Positions 26,061 to 34,719 of a stretch of 64,000 bases of DNA are shown piece by piece (positions within the stretch are counted from its first letter, which is position 1; each line of letters starts with the position of its first letter). The notes under the pieces are model-generated. The model did not search any database. It saw only the letters and a program-made list of their open reading frames with translations, and was not told the DNA's origin. Source of the DNA: G965215145 sp965215145 (lineage in GTDB: Bacteria > Bacteroidota > Rhodothermia > Rhodothermales > JANQRZ01); NCBI GenBank assembly GCA_965215145.1, contig OZ244038.1, positions 2,170,001 to 2,234,000 of the forward strand. The letters are read 5' to 3'. Position numbers and translations under genes: made by a program.

Positions 26061-26552
26061 ATGCCGCTCCGCCCGCTCGCTGCACTGCTCCTCCTGATCG
26101 CCCCCGTGTTCACCGGCTGCGCCGAGGAAGCCCCGGACGTGCCCCCGCCCGAACCGGCCGTCGAGATCCCGTTTCGCCAGGACGGTATGCTCACGTTCTA
26201 CCGCCCCGGCGAGGGCGACCTCGTGACCATCGCCGTCGAGATCGCCGAGGGGGACTCCGCCATCACGCGCGGGCTGATGCAGCGGACCTCGCTGCCGGAG
26301 CGGAGCGGGATGCTGTTCCTGATGCCGCAGACGCGGGTCCAGAGCTTCTGGATGGCGAACACCCCGCTCGCCCTCGACATCACCTTCGTCGGCGCCGACT
26401 CGGCGGTCGTGAACACGGCGAAGTACACCCAGCCGTACTCGACGCGCTCGGTCTCGTCCGACGCTCCGGCGCGGTTCGTAGTCGAGACGGAGGCCGGCTT
26501 CGCGGACACCTACGGGATCACCGCCGGGGACCGCGTACGGTGGAGCCGTTGA
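26061..26552 (+). CDS. DUF192-family lipoprotein
   Basis: 163 residues with a lipobox (VFTGC) and a DUF192 domain: IAEGDSAITRGLMQRTSLPE, SGMLFLMPQTRVQSFWMANT, LDITFVGADSAVV and late ITAGDRVRW. Family members are exported beta-rich proteins of unknown function. It is five bases downstream of hemW, so probably cotranscribed, and the transcript is likely to end at the terminator at 26720-26758. Confidence 0.87.
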   Translation: MPLRPLAALLLLIAPVFTGCAEEAPDVPPPEPAVEIPFRQDGMLTFYRPGEGDLVTIAVEIAEGDSAITRGLMQRTSLPERSGMLFLMPQTRVQSFWMANTPLALDITFVGADSAVVNTAKYTQPYSTRSVSSDAPARFVVETEAGFADTYGITAGDRVRWSR

Positions 26553-26686
26553 CGAGGCTCATCCCTCTATCTAACAGCAACCTGTGCCCACACGATGCAG
26601 TGCAGGTGCGGCTGCGTGAAGGAGCCGCGAAAGCGACCCGCCCCGAAACTAGCAATTGCCGTTTTCCGTTGACCGGTCACAAAGAC

Positions 26687-26706
26687 GGCAGCCCCGTAAG
26701 GCTGTC
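26687..26706 (+). other. Hairpin with loop CCGTAA preceding the terminator
   Basis: Stem GGCAGCC/GGCTGTC with loop CCGTAA. The same loop sequence recurs in the terminator hairpin 27 bases downstream. It may be a duplicated structure or part of an RNA. No known RNA family recognised. Confidence 0.4.
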
Positions 26707-26719
26707 CCTCGATGTAAGG

Positions 26720-26758
26720 CCCCGGTAGCCCCGTAAGGCTATCGGGGTTGTTTGTTTG
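26720..26758 (+). terminator. Rho-independent terminator after hemW-DUF192
   Basis: An 11-bp stem, CCCCGGTAGCC paired with GGCTATCGGGG (one G-U), loop CCGTAA, then TTGTTTGTTT. It is the clearest intrinsic terminator in the window, about 170 bases after the DUF192 stop codon. The intervening sequence is visibly less GC-rich and holds no supported gene. Confidence 0.85.
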
Positions 26759-26782
26759 CCCCTCTTCCCCGCCCGTCGCCCC

Positions 26783-27322
26783 GTGCTCCCCGAGACCCTC
26801 CCGGCGCAGTTCTCCGCCCACCTCAGCGCCACCGTCCACTGCGTCCTCGCCCACCGCATCCTCGACGGCGACAACCGCGCCTACGTCGTCGAGCCGAAAG
26901 AGGGCGGCGAGCCGCTCGCGTTCGAGGCCGCGCTCGACCAGGAGGACGGCACCGTCCGCATCCTCGACTTCCCGACCGTGACCGACCGCGTCGGGACCGA
27001 CCTCGGGGAGGTCGAGGCGACGGTCGCGATCGAGGGGGAGCCGGAGGGGCGCTACGACGCCGAGAGCGGCGACGTGACCGTGCGCGTGACGCTCCTGTTC
27101 GACCCGGACCACCTCCTGGCGAAGGCGTCGCGCGTGGCGCTCACGCTGTCGTCCGCGGGAGCCTTCGATGAGGCGGAGCTGGCAGCCGAGGGCGCCCCGC
27201 TCGACCTCGCCGGCGGCACCCTCACGCTCGTCGGCGAGGGGACGTTCGAGGGCGGCACGCTCGAGGGCGGCTCCTGCTGGCTCGCCATCGGCTGCGAGAT
27301 CGAGGACGTCGTGGAGCGTTAG
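26783..27322 (+). CDS. Hypothetical beta-rich protein
   Basis: 179 residues from a GTG at 26783. No signal peptide or membrane helix. Alternating hydrophobic segments (ATVHCVLAHRILDGDNRAYVVE, GDVTVRVTLLFDPDHLLAKA) suggest a beta-rich soluble fold. I do not recognise the family. It ends tail-to-tail with the DUF4874/DUF4832 gene, the two stop codons overlapping by four bases. Confidence 0.65.
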   Translation: MLPETLPAQFSAHLSATVHCVLAHRILDGDNRAYVVEPKEGGEPLAFEAALDQEDGTVRILDFPTVTDRVGTDLGEVEATVAIEGEPEGRYDAESGDVTVRVTLLFDPDHLLAKASRVALTLSSAGAFDEAELAAEGAPLDLAGGTLTLVGEGTFEGGTLEGGSCWLAIGCEIEDVVER

Positions 27323-28935
27323 CGGGCGACGCTCAGGCGGGCCGTCACGGTCCCGGCCGTCGTGCGGAGGCGGATGAGGTACGCCCCCGCCGGGAGGCCC
27401 GCCAGCGGCACGCTCAGCGCGTGCTCACCCGCGGCCCGCGGCCCGTCCGCCAACGCGGCCGCCGGCCGGCCGAGCGCGTCGAGCACGTCGAGCCGGACGG
27501 GGTCAGCCTCGGCGAGCACGAACGTCACCCTCGCCGAGGTCCGGGCCGGGTTCGGGTAGACGGCGATGGGCACCGGCGGGGGGGCCGGCAGCGGCGCGTT
27601 CGAGACGGGCGCCGCGACCGCCACCGTCGCGCCGAGGCTGTTGACGCCCGTGGCCGCGTCCCACGTGTCCGCATTGGCGAGGCGGACGGCGTACTCCGGC
27701 CGGCCGCGCAGGGCCGCCGCGGGGTCCGGCAGGGCGAGGCCGAGGGCGTAGTCCCCGAGGGGGAGGTCGTCGGGGAGGTCCGTCGAGGCGGTGACCGTCG
27801 CCGTCCCGCCCCCGCCCGGCAGCGCGAGCCGCGGGTCGGCGCCGAGGTCGGCCGGGAGCCGGACGGGCTCGCCCCCGCCGACGGGCGTCAGCACGAGCTC
27901 GACGGCGCGGGGGTTGCGCAGCCCGGCGAACCCGTCGTTGGCGACGACGAGGGCGGCCTGGAGCGACCGGCCGGCCGCGACGCGCTCGGGGAACGTCCCG
28001 GAGACGAGGCGGAGGCGGTGGCCGAGGCGGCGGCGGATCTCGCCGTAGCACCCCTCGGCGCGCCAGCGGTCGAGGGCGCCGGCCCAGAAGCTGTCGTTGA
28101 GGTAGGTCCAGTGGAACCGCGTCAGCTCGGCGAGCGCCGTGGGGCAGTCCGTCCGCTGCTGGTCCGGGGTGACCTGGCACGTCTCCCCCCCGACGAATAC
28201 GAACGGCGTCGTCCCGTCGAGCCAGGTGCGGAAGGCGTCGGCCTGGTCCGCGGGGAGGTAGGTCCCGGCGTCGTGCTCGTTCGAGAGGAAGCAGTCGTTG
28301 TGGTGGCCGGTGCGGGCCTGGTCGCTACCGGAGGATGCGTCGGCCGGGTCGAGCGGGTCGGGGTAGAGCTCGACGAGGTCCGAGGGGTAGCGGAGCTGGA
28401 CCTGCCGCTCGGGCGGGAGCGCGTCGAGCAGGGCAGCGTGGACGGCGGCGCGACCCTCGGGCGTATCGTTGCCGTTGGTCGAGGAGTGCCACTCCCCCCA
28501 GGCCCCGATGAAGCCGGCCGGGACGACGGCGATCACGTCGGCGTTCGCCTCGAACACCGGCGCGAGCTGGCCGATGTGTTCGAGGATCCGGTCGAGCGGT
28601 GCGTCCTCCCCATCCCCCCCGAAGTTGTAGGCGAACCGGAGGACGACCTTGACTCCCCCTTCGCGCACGACGCCGAGGGCGGTGTCGAGCGAGTCGAGGA
28701 AGGCCGCCGGGAGCGGGGCGTCGCGGTAGGCGTCGAGGCGGACGTAGGCCCGCGTCAGGGTGTACCCCGCCGGGCGGACCCACGAGAGGTCGGTCTCGGA
28801 GACGAGGTCGGTGTTCGAGTGGAACCCGCGCTCGGGGTTGAGGAAGTCCTCGTCGGTCGGCGGGTAGGTGAGCGTGGTCTGCGCCGCGGCGAGCGGCGCG
28901 GCCAGGGCGAGGAGGAGCAGAGCGGGCGTGCGCAT
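27319..28935 (-). CDS. Secreted DUF4874/DUF4832 protein with T9SS sorting domain
   Basis: 538 residues. The signal peptide ends near LAAAQ. It is followed by DUF4874 (NPERGFHSNTDLV, LRFAYNFGGDGEDAP, FIGAWGEWHSSTNGND) and DUF4832 (HNDCFLSNEHDAGTYL, and ELTRFHWTYLNDSFWAGALDR), a TIM-barrel-like pair resembling glycoside hydrolases but without assigned activity. The last 80 residues (VYPNPARTSARVTFVL, then GLPAGAYLIRLRTTAG) form a type A T9SS C-terminal domain, so the protein should be exported across the outer membrane to the surface. It is next to a second T9SS substrate. Confidence 0.88.
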   Translation of the reverse strand: MRTPALLLLALAAPLAAAQTTLTYPPTDEDFLNPERGFHSNTDLVSETDLSWVRPAGYTLTRAYVRLDAYRDAPLPAAFLDSLDTALGVVREGGVKVVLRFAYNFGGDGEDAPLDRILEHIGQLAPVFEANADVIAVVPAGFIGAWGEWHSSTNGNDTPEGRAAVHAALLDALPPERQVQLRYPSDLVELYPDPLDPADASSGSDQARTGHHNDCFLSNEHDAGTYLPADQADAFRTWLDGTTPFVFVGGETCQVTPDQQRTDCPTALAELTRFHWTYLNDSFWAGALDRWRAEGCYGEIRRRLGHRLRLVSGTFPERVAAGRSLQAALVVANDGFAGLRNPRAVELVLTPVGGGEPVRLPADLGADPRLALPGGGGTATVTASTDLPDDLPLGDYALGLALPDPAAALRGRPEYAVRLANADTWDAATGVNSLGATVAVAAPVSNAPLPAPPPVPIAVYPNPARTSARVTFVLAEADPVRLDVLDALGRPAAALADGPRAAGEHALSVPLAGLPAGAYLIRLRTTAGTVTARLSVAR

Positions 28936-28985
28936 GGAGTGGGGGGTTGGGCGGCCCCGGCCCTGGGGTTCAGCGGATGCTTGGG

Positions 28986-30641
28986 TCAGCGGACGACGGT
29001 GAGGCGGGCGGTCGCGGTCTGAGCTCCGGCCTGGAGGCGGATGAAGTAGGCGCCGGCGGGGAGGCCCTCCAGCGCCGCCCTCACGGTCTGCTCGCCGGCC
29101 GGGCGCGCCCCGTCGGCGAGGACCGCCACGGTGCGTCCGAGCGCGTCGAGCACGTCGAGCCGGACGAGGCCGGGCTCGGGGAGGGCGAACGACACGGCCA
29201 CCCCGCCGCGCGTCGGGTTCGGCCCGGTGCGGAGGGCGAGGGGCTCGGAAGCCGCGGGCGCCGGCTCCGTGGGCGTGCTCCGGGAGGTGGAGAAGACGTA
29301 CGCCCGGCCGGCGGTGGGCGGGCTCCCCAGCAGGTTCTCCCCGAACGCGCCGACGCCGACCTCCGGGAGCCCGTCGCCGTCGAGGTCGTCGAGCGCGGCG
29401 ATGCCGTAGCCGAAGTACTGCACCCCGTCGGGGTCCACCACGGGCGGCTCGAGTGTGGCAAGGAGGGCGCCGGTCGAGGAGAAGACGTACGCGCGGCCGA
29501 TGAGCGCCATCGGCATGGCGTCCTCGTCCTCGGCGCGGGCGCTCACGATGAGGTCGTCGAGCCCGTCGCCGTCGAGGTCGGGCACGGCCTCGACGAGCTC
29601 GCCGAAGAACCCGAGGAGTTGGTCGTTCGGGGACTGGAGCGTGACGGCGGCCTCGCCCGTGGCGCCGCTGATGACGTAGGCGCGGCCGAAATACGACCCC
29701 TGCACGGGCTCCCCGTTGGCGCCCGTCGCCACGTCCGGCACGCCGTCGCCGGTGACGTCGCCGAGGCCGGTAGCCCAGCGGCCGAACCCGCCGAGCTGCG
29801 TCTCGTTGGGCGAGGAGACCGTGCGGAGGGCCGAGCCGTCGGCCCCGCTGATGAGGTAGAGGCGGCCGACGAGCTGGCCGGCGCTGGTGTCGCGGAACGG
29901 GGCGCCGGTGACGATGTCGGGCGTGCCGTCGCCGTCGATGTCGCCGGCGTCGTCGGAGGTGTAGCCGAAGCCGGCCTCCCGGAGGGGGTCGGGCGAGGTG
30001 ACCGTCAGCACGAGCGTGTCGGCCACGCCGTCGAAGGCGTAGAGCCGGCCGGCCAGCGGCAGCCCGTCCACGGTCTCCCCACGCGCGCTCACGCCGACCT
30101 CGCCGACGCCGTCGCCGGTGAGGTCGCCGAGGCGGCCGAGGTCGAACCCGAACTCCCCCCCGTCGGCGGGGTTGGGCGAGGTGTACGAGGCGATCTCGGC
30201 GCCCGTGGCCCCGCTGAGGAGGTACACGCGGCCGACGTTGTCGAGGCCGCCGACGACCTCCCGCGAGGCCGGCACGTAGAAGTCCGGCGCCCCGTCGCCG
30301 TCGCGGTCCCCGGCCGGGAGGATGGCGTCGCCGAAGTAGGCGTCGGTCTCGGGGTTGGGCGAGGCGTAGGTGCGGATGAAGGCGCCCGTGGCGCCGCTGT
30401 AGAGGTGGACCTGGCCCGCATCGACGACGAGCGTCCCCCCCACCTCGGTGTCCTCGTCCGGCCCCGACACGGCGACGTCGGAGGTGCCGTCGCCGTCGAG
30501 GTCACCGACGCTGGCGAGGGCGATGCCGAAGCCGCCGCCCTCGGCCTCGTCAGGCGAGGAGAGGGCGTAGAGCGGGGCGACCTGCGCCAGGGCGGCGGGC
30601 GCACCAAAGAGGAGGGCGGTGAGGACGGCGAGGGACTTCAT
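28986..30641 (-). CDS. Secreted FG-GAP beta-propeller protein with T9SS sorting domain
   Basis: 551 residues. Signal peptide MKSLAVLTALLFGAPAALAQ, then about seven FG-GAP repeats with calcium-binding loops (DLDGDGTSDVAV, DRDGDGAPDFYV, DIDGDGTPDIVT, DLDGDGLDDLIV and others), each followed by a GRAYVISGATG or GRVYLLSGATG type blade. This matches a seven-bladed integrin alpha-like propeller. The C-terminal 90 residues (TGPNPTRGGVAVSFALPEPG, then LPAGAYFIRLQAG) are a T9SS tail. Its domain plan is the same as the two integron-borne FG-GAP genes at 60-64 kb. It is probably a surface adhesin or matrix protein. Confidence 0.9.
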   Translation of the reverse strand: MKSLAVLTALLFGAPAALAQVAPLYALSSPDEAEGGGFGIALASVGDLDGDGTSDVAVSGPDEDTEVGGTLVVDAGQVHLYSGATGAFIRTYASPNPETDAYFGDAILPAGDRDGDGAPDFYVPASREVVGGLDNVGRVYLLSGATGAEIASYTSPNPADGGEFGFDLGRLGDLTGDGVGEVGVSARGETVDGLPLAGRLYAFDGVADTLVLTVTSPDPLREAGFGYTSDDAGDIDGDGTPDIVTGAPFRDTSAGQLVGRLYLISGADGSALRTVSSPNETQLGGFGRWATGLGDVTGDGVPDVATGANGEPVQGSYFGRAYVISGATGEAAVTLQSPNDQLLGFFGELVEAVPDLDGDGLDDLIVSARAEDEDAMPMALIGRAYVFSSTGALLATLEPPVVDPDGVQYFGYGIAALDDLDGDGLPEVGVGAFGENLLGSPPTAGRAYVFSTSRSTPTEPAPAASEPLALRTGPNPTRGGVAVSFALPEPGLVRLDVLDALGRTVAVLADGARPAGEQTVRAALEGLPAGAYFIRLQAGAQTATARLTVVR

Positions 30642-30830
30642 GGCGTTGAGAAGGCAGCGGAGGGGGCGTCGGGGGCGGTGTGGGCGACGGGGGATGCGGC
30701 AGGCCGGCCCGCTGGCGCTCCAGCACGTTACGGCACCCCCTCGGCTACCACAACGGCTCTGGCGCCTCGCCCCATGGCCTAACCGGCGCGTTTCAGCAGA
30801 TCTACCTCCCCGCGGCGCCAGCGGGCATGC

Positions 30831-30858
30831 CCTTGGAGATCCCTTAGTCATTCCTTAG
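30831..30858. promoter_or_regulatory. Three CCTTRG repeats at 11-bp spacing, probable winged-helix operator
   Basis: CCTTGG (30831), CCTTAG (30842) and CCTTAG (30853), exactly 11 bases apart, ending 33 bases before the regulator start at 30892. Direct repeats of one helical turn are the usual site type for OmpR/PhoB winged helices, the domain encoded just downstream. The same motif recurs at 33042-33080. It is also in the shared region with the divergent FG-GAP gene, 190 bases from that start. Confidence 0.72.
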
Positions 30859-30891
30859 AATCGGCCCACGCACAGCCCACCGCCGAGCCCG

Positions 30892-33027
30892 ATGCTCTCC
30901 TCCGAAGACCGCCTCCTGCGCGTGCCCCCGTTCCGCGTAGGGCGCCACCGGGTTCGCCCCTCGCTCCTCGAGGTCGAGACCGCCGGGCGCGTCCGCACGC
31001 TCGAGCCCAAGGTGATGGGCGTGCTCTGCCACCTCGCCCGCCGGGGCGGCGAGGCCGTCTCGCGCCGCGAGCTCCTCGACGAGGGCTGGCCCGACACCGT
31101 CGTCGGCGACGAGACGCTCACGCGCTGCGTCTCCGAGCTCCGAAAGACGCTCGGCGACGACGCCCGCGCCCCGGCCGTGGTCGGGACCGTGCCCCGCATC
31201 GGGTACCGCCTGCTCGCCCCCGTGGAGTGGGAGACCGAGGGGGACCGGCCGCCGGAGGGCTCGCCCACGCGGGCCGCCGCGGGCGAGCATGGGAGGCCCC
31301 CGCTGCGGAGGTGGGTCGTCGTCACGGCGGTGGCCCTCGGGGCCGTGCTCCTCGTCGCGGTGGGCTATGGGGTCGCTCGGGACGGAGCGGGGGGCGCAGA
31401 GGCCGTGGCATCCCTTCTGGCGCGCCCGCTCACGGCGGCGCCGGGGTTCGAGATGGAGCCGGCTCTCTCGCCGGACGGCGAGAGGGTCGCTTACCTCGTC
31501 AACACCCCCTCCTCCTCCCACCTCTACGTGCGGCCGGTGGAGGGCACGCCCGAGCCGCTTCGCGTCGCGGACGGTGGGCCGCTGCAGCTGCAATCGCCGC
31601 GGTGGAGCCCGGATGCGGAGGAGGTCGCCTACGTCGTGCGCTCGCGCGACGGGGCTGCCGCGGCGGACGAGACGTGCGAGCTCCGGGTGGTAAGCACGCT
31701 CGGAGGCCCGGAACGCGCGGTCGGGCCGTGCCCGGGCGGGCTGACCCGGACGATCGACTGGACCCCGGACGGCCGCTCCCTCGTCGCCGGCGGGCACGAG
31801 GCGGCCGGGCGCGCGCTGCTCCGCGTCGACGCGCGGACCGGGGAGGACCGCCCCCTCCCCTACGACCGGCCTCAGGACGCCGTCGACGCCCACCCGCGCG
31901 TGTCGCCGGACGGCCGCCGCATCCTCTTCCGCCGCACCGTCGGCGAGGAGGTCGCCTCAGTCTGCGTGCTCGACGTGGCGACGGGCGCCGTGACCACGCT
32001 CGCGACGGACACGGCCATGCTCATCGGGCACGACTGGCTCCCGGGCGGCGGCGTCGTCTACGTCTCCGTCCAGGTCGGGCAGGCCACCTTCCGGCGGCTC
32101 GCCGCCGCCGACGGGGTCGCCGAGCCGGAGGCCCTCGCCATCGGCGGCGTCGGGCTCGCCGCCCGCCCGGACGTCGCCGGCGGGCGGCTCACCTTCGAGC
32201 GGTGGCGCGTCGAGATCGGGCTGTTCGGCTTCGACCCCGAGCGGCCGGGCCCCCTCACCCCCTTCGCGCCCTCGACGGCCTTCGACGCCTACCCCCAGAT
32301 CTCGCCCGACGGCCGCCGCGTGGCGTTCATCTCCGAGCGCTCGGGCGCGCCGCAGGTGTGGGTCGCCGAGCGCGACGGCGCCCGCCCCCGCCCCGTCACC
32401 GACCTCGACGGCCTGGCCTACAGCGCGCCGCGGTGGAGCCCCGACGGCGCCCGCCTCGCCTTCGCCGCGCTCGACGGGGACGGCGCCGACGTGTTCGTGC
32501 TCGACCGGCTGGACGGGGAGCCCCGGCGGATCGCCCTTCCCGGCTCGAACGAGGTGCAGCCGGCGTGGTCCGCCGACGGCCGGTGGCTCTACGTCGGCTC
32601 CGACCGCTCGGGCCGGATGGAGGTCTGGCGCCTCCCCGTCGGCGGCGGTGAGGGTGCCCCCATCACCGTCGGCGGTGGCCTCGCGGCGCGCCCCTCCCTC
32701 GACGGCCGCGACCTCTACCTCATGCGCCCGGACGAGCGCGGGCTCTGGCGCCGCACGGGTGACGACGGCGAGGACGCCCTCTTCCTCCCCGGCCTCCGCC
32801 CCATCGACCTCAACAACTGGGCGCCTGCCGACGAGGGCGTGGTCTGGGTCGAGACCGGCTCCGGCCCCGACGCGCTCCGGTCCACCACTTCCGACGCTCC
32901 CTTCTTCGCCTTCCCCGGCGAGGGCGAGGCCTACGCGCTGGAGTGGGACCCCCGGAGCCGGACGGGCATCGTCGCGTGGATGGGCGAGCGCGAGGTGGAC
33001 CTCGCCCTCGTCGAGCTGGGTCCATGA
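30892..33027 (+). CDS. Membrane-bound winged-helix regulator with periplasmic TolB-like propeller (CadC-like)
   Basis: 711 residues. An OmpR-type winged helix occupies residues 11-110 (EPKVMGVLCHLARRGGEAVS, DETLTRCVSELRKTLGDDA, VPRIGYRLLAPVEW). One membrane helix follows at about 141-163. The rest is a PD40/TolB-type beta-propeller with blades starting LSPDGERVAYLV, RVSPDGRRILFRR, QISPDGRRVAFISERSG and WSADGRWLYVGSDRSG. This is a one-component sensor: DNA binding inside, ligand or protein sensing outside. It is flanked by two CCTYAG arrays that are its likely targets, implying autoregulation and control of the downstream secreted protein. Confidence 0.88.
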   Translation: MLSSEDRLLRVPPFRVGRHRVRPSLLEVETAGRVRTLEPKVMGVLCHLARRGGEAVSRRELLDEGWPDTVVGDETLTRCVSELRKTLGDDARAPAVVGTVPRIGYRLLAPVEWETEGDRPPEGSPTRAAAGEHGRPPLRRWVVVTAVALGAVLLVAVGYGVARDGAGGAEAVASLLARPLTAAPGFEMEPALSPDGERVAYLVNTPSSSHLYVRPVEGTPEPLRVADGGPLQLQSPRWSPDAEEVAYVVRSRDGAAAADETCELRVVSTLGGPERAVGPCPGGLTRTIDWTPDGRSLVAGGHEAAGRALLRVDARTGEDRPLPYDRPQDAVDAHPRVSPDGRRILFRRTVGEEVASVCVLDVATGAVTTLATDTAMLIGHDWLPGGGVVYVSVQVGQATFRRLAAADGVAEPEALAIGGVGLAARPDVAGGRLTFERWRVEIGLFGFDPERPGPLTPFAPSTAFDAYPQISPDGRRVAFISERSGAPQVWVAERDGARPRPVTDLDGLAYSAPRWSPDGARLAFAALDGDGADVFVLDRLDGEPRRIALPGSNEVQPAWSADGRWLYVGSDRSGRMEVWRLPVGGGEGAPITVGGGLAARPSLDGRDLYLMRPDERGLWRRTGDDGEDALFLPGLRPIDLNNWAPADEGVVWVETGSGPDALRSTTSDAPFFAFPGEGEAYALEWDPRSRTGIVAWMGEREVDLALVELGP

Positions 33028-33041
33028 CCGATCGAGCGCGT

Positions 33042-33080
33042 CCTTACCTGTCCCTCAGGACGACCTTAGCTCCCCCTCAG
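33042..33080. promoter_or_regulatory. Four CCTYAS repeats at 11-bp spacing, probable second operator
   Basis: CCTTAC (33042), CCTCAG (33053), CCTTAG (33064) and CCTCAG (33075), each exactly 11 bases apart, ending 52 bases before the HAF-repeat gene start. It is the same motif and spacing as upstream of the winged-helix regulator, which lies immediately before it. Confidence 0.72.
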
Positions 33081-33132
33081 GACGCTCAGACCGGCGCGGG
33101 CGAGCCTTCCCCCCCGATCTAACCTGGCCGCT

Positions 33133-34587
33133 ATGCGCATCCTGGCTCCCCTCCTCGCCCTCGCCCTCGTGCCGGCCCTCGCCGCGCAGGACGTTCCGAC
33201 CTACTCCCTCACCCTCATCACCACCGAGGACGCCGGCGGCGTCGCCAACACCGTCACCGACGACGGCATCGTCGGCGGCTCGGTGACCCTCTTCGACGCG
33301 CCGGGCCTCTTCGACCCCGCCGAGGCCTTCCTGTGGCAGGACGGCAAGGTCTTCTGGCAGGGCTCGCTCGGGCCGGACCTCGCCGGCGTCGGCGCCGTGA
33401 ACGCCAGCGGCGATGCCACCGGCGACGCCGTCGAGACGGAGGACGGCTTCGACGGCGAGTTCCGCGCCTTCGTCCGGCTCGCCGGCGGCGAGCCCATCGG
33501 CCTCCCCCCGCTCCCGCTCCAGCCGGGGTACGACCTCGTCTCGAGTGGCAAGGACCTCAACGACGCCGGCCTCGTCGTCGGCAACGCCCGCACCGACGAC
33601 CCGGACTGGGAGGGCGGCTCGTTCAACGCCTACCACGCCACCGTCTGGGCGCCGAACGGCGACGGCACCTACGCCGTCACCGACCTCGGCACCATCGGCG
33701 GCGGGTTCAGCCGCGCTACAGGGATCAACGACGCCGGCACGATCGTCGGCGCGGCGGTCCCCGACCCCGACGAGAGCGACGACATCCTCCGCGCCGTGCG
33801 GTGGACGCCGAACGGCGACGGGACCTACGAGATCGAGGACCTCGGCCTCGTCTCCGAGGGCGACAACTTCTCTGAGGGCAAGGCCATCAACGAGAAGGGG
33901 CAGGTCCTGGGCGAGGCGTTCGGGCCGGGCAACACGCTCTCGCCGGCGATCTGGGAGCCCGACGGCACCGCCCGCCGCTACCCCGTCCCGGACGGCGTCC
34001 TCGACTGCACGGCCGAGGACTTCAACGAGGCCGCCACCGTCGTCGGGCAGTGCAGCGACCTCAACGCCGGCGCCGACCGGCTCCAGGCCACGGTGTGGAT
34101 CGACGAGACGCTCCACTTCCTCCGCGACTTGATGGACGAGTCCGGCGCGGGGTGGCGCTTCCAGCGCGCCACGGGGATCAACAACCTCGGGTGGATCGTC
34201 GGGGTCGGCCAGCGCGAGGGGTTCGTCGACAGCGAGGGCCGGCCCGAGAACTACGGGTTCCTCCTCAAGCCGGCCGGGTCCACCTCCAGCGAGCCGGTAG
34301 CCGAGGCGTCGGCCTTCGCCGTCACCGCCGCGCCGAACCCCACCGGCGCCGCCGGCACGCGCCTCGCCTTCGCGCTGCCGGAGGCCGCCGAGCTCTCGGC
34401 CGAGGTTTTCGACGTGCGGGGCCGCCGCGTCGCTCGCCTCGCCGAGCGGGCCTACCCGGCCGGGGAGCACGCCCTCCGCTGGGACGGGCGCGACGCCTCC
34501 GGGCGGGCCGTGGCGCCGGGGCTCTACGTCGTCCGCGTCGTCGCCGGCGCGCACCGCGCGGCCGTCCGCGTCAGCATCGTCCGCTGA
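33133..34587 (+). CDS. Secreted HAF-repeat protein with FlgD/T9SS-like C-terminal domain
   Basis: 484 residues. Signal peptide MRILAPLLALALVPALAAQ. The middle has HAF-type repeats, seen as short loops such as GGGFSRATGINDAGTIVGAA, AINEKGQVLGEAF, DFNEAATVVGQC and RATGINNLGWIVGVG, which build a propeller-like extracellular domain. The end (APNPTGAAGTRLAFALPEAA, then ALRWDGRDASGRAVAPGLYV) matches FlgD-like/T9SS sorting domains. Surface export is expected. It lies 105 bases after the winged-helix regulator, behind a CCTYAG operator, so it is probably regulated by that protein. Confidence 0.86.
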   Translation: MRILAPLLALALVPALAAQDVPTYSLTLITTEDAGGVANTVTDDGIVGGSVTLFDAPGLFDPAEAFLWQDGKVFWQGSLGPDLAGVGAVNASGDATGDAVETEDGFDGEFRAFVRLAGGEPIGLPPLPLQPGYDLVSSGKDLNDAGLVVGNARTDDPDWEGGSFNAYHATVWAPNGDGTYAVTDLGTIGGGFSRATGINDAGTIVGAAVPDPDESDDILRAVRWTPNGDGTYEIEDLGLVSEGDNFSEGKAINEKGQVLGEAFGPGNTLSPAIWEPDGTARRYPVPDGVLDCTAEDFNEAATVVGQCSDLNAGADRLQATVWIDETLHFLRDLMDESGAGWRFQRATGINNLGWIVGVGQREGFVDSEGRPENYGFLLKPAGSTSSEPVAEASAFAVTAAPNPTGAAGTRLAFALPEAAELSAEVFDVRGRRVARLAERAYPAGEHALRWDGRDASGRAVAPGLYVVRVVAGAHRAAVRVSIVR

Positions 34588-34596
34588 GGGCTGGTC

Positions 34597-34639
34597 GTAG
34601 GGGCGCAGCTCGTAGGGGCGCAGCGCGCTGCGCCCCTAC
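34597..34639. repeat. Palindromic repeat, one half plus one complete copy
   Basis: A lone arm GTAGGGGCGCAGCT (34597-34610) is followed by a perfect 28-bp palindrome (34612-34639; arms GTAGGGGCGCAGCG and CGCTGCGCCCCTAC). It lies between the convergent HAF-repeat and A-type carrier genes. Confidence 0.85.
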
Positions 34640-34719
34640 GGCGAGAACGGTCCGCCGCAGGTACGAGAAGGGACGCCCCTCGGCGTCCCTCGTGGGCACC
34701 CCCCTCTCGTGGGGCCTGC

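Noticed and set aside
26567..26620. A minus-strand peptide ending HLHCIVWA, resembling the PNHLHGIVW motif of REP-associated transposases
   Set aside because: Only about ten residues match, the frame ends five codons later, and no catalytic Tyr or rest of the protein is present. Too little for a call.
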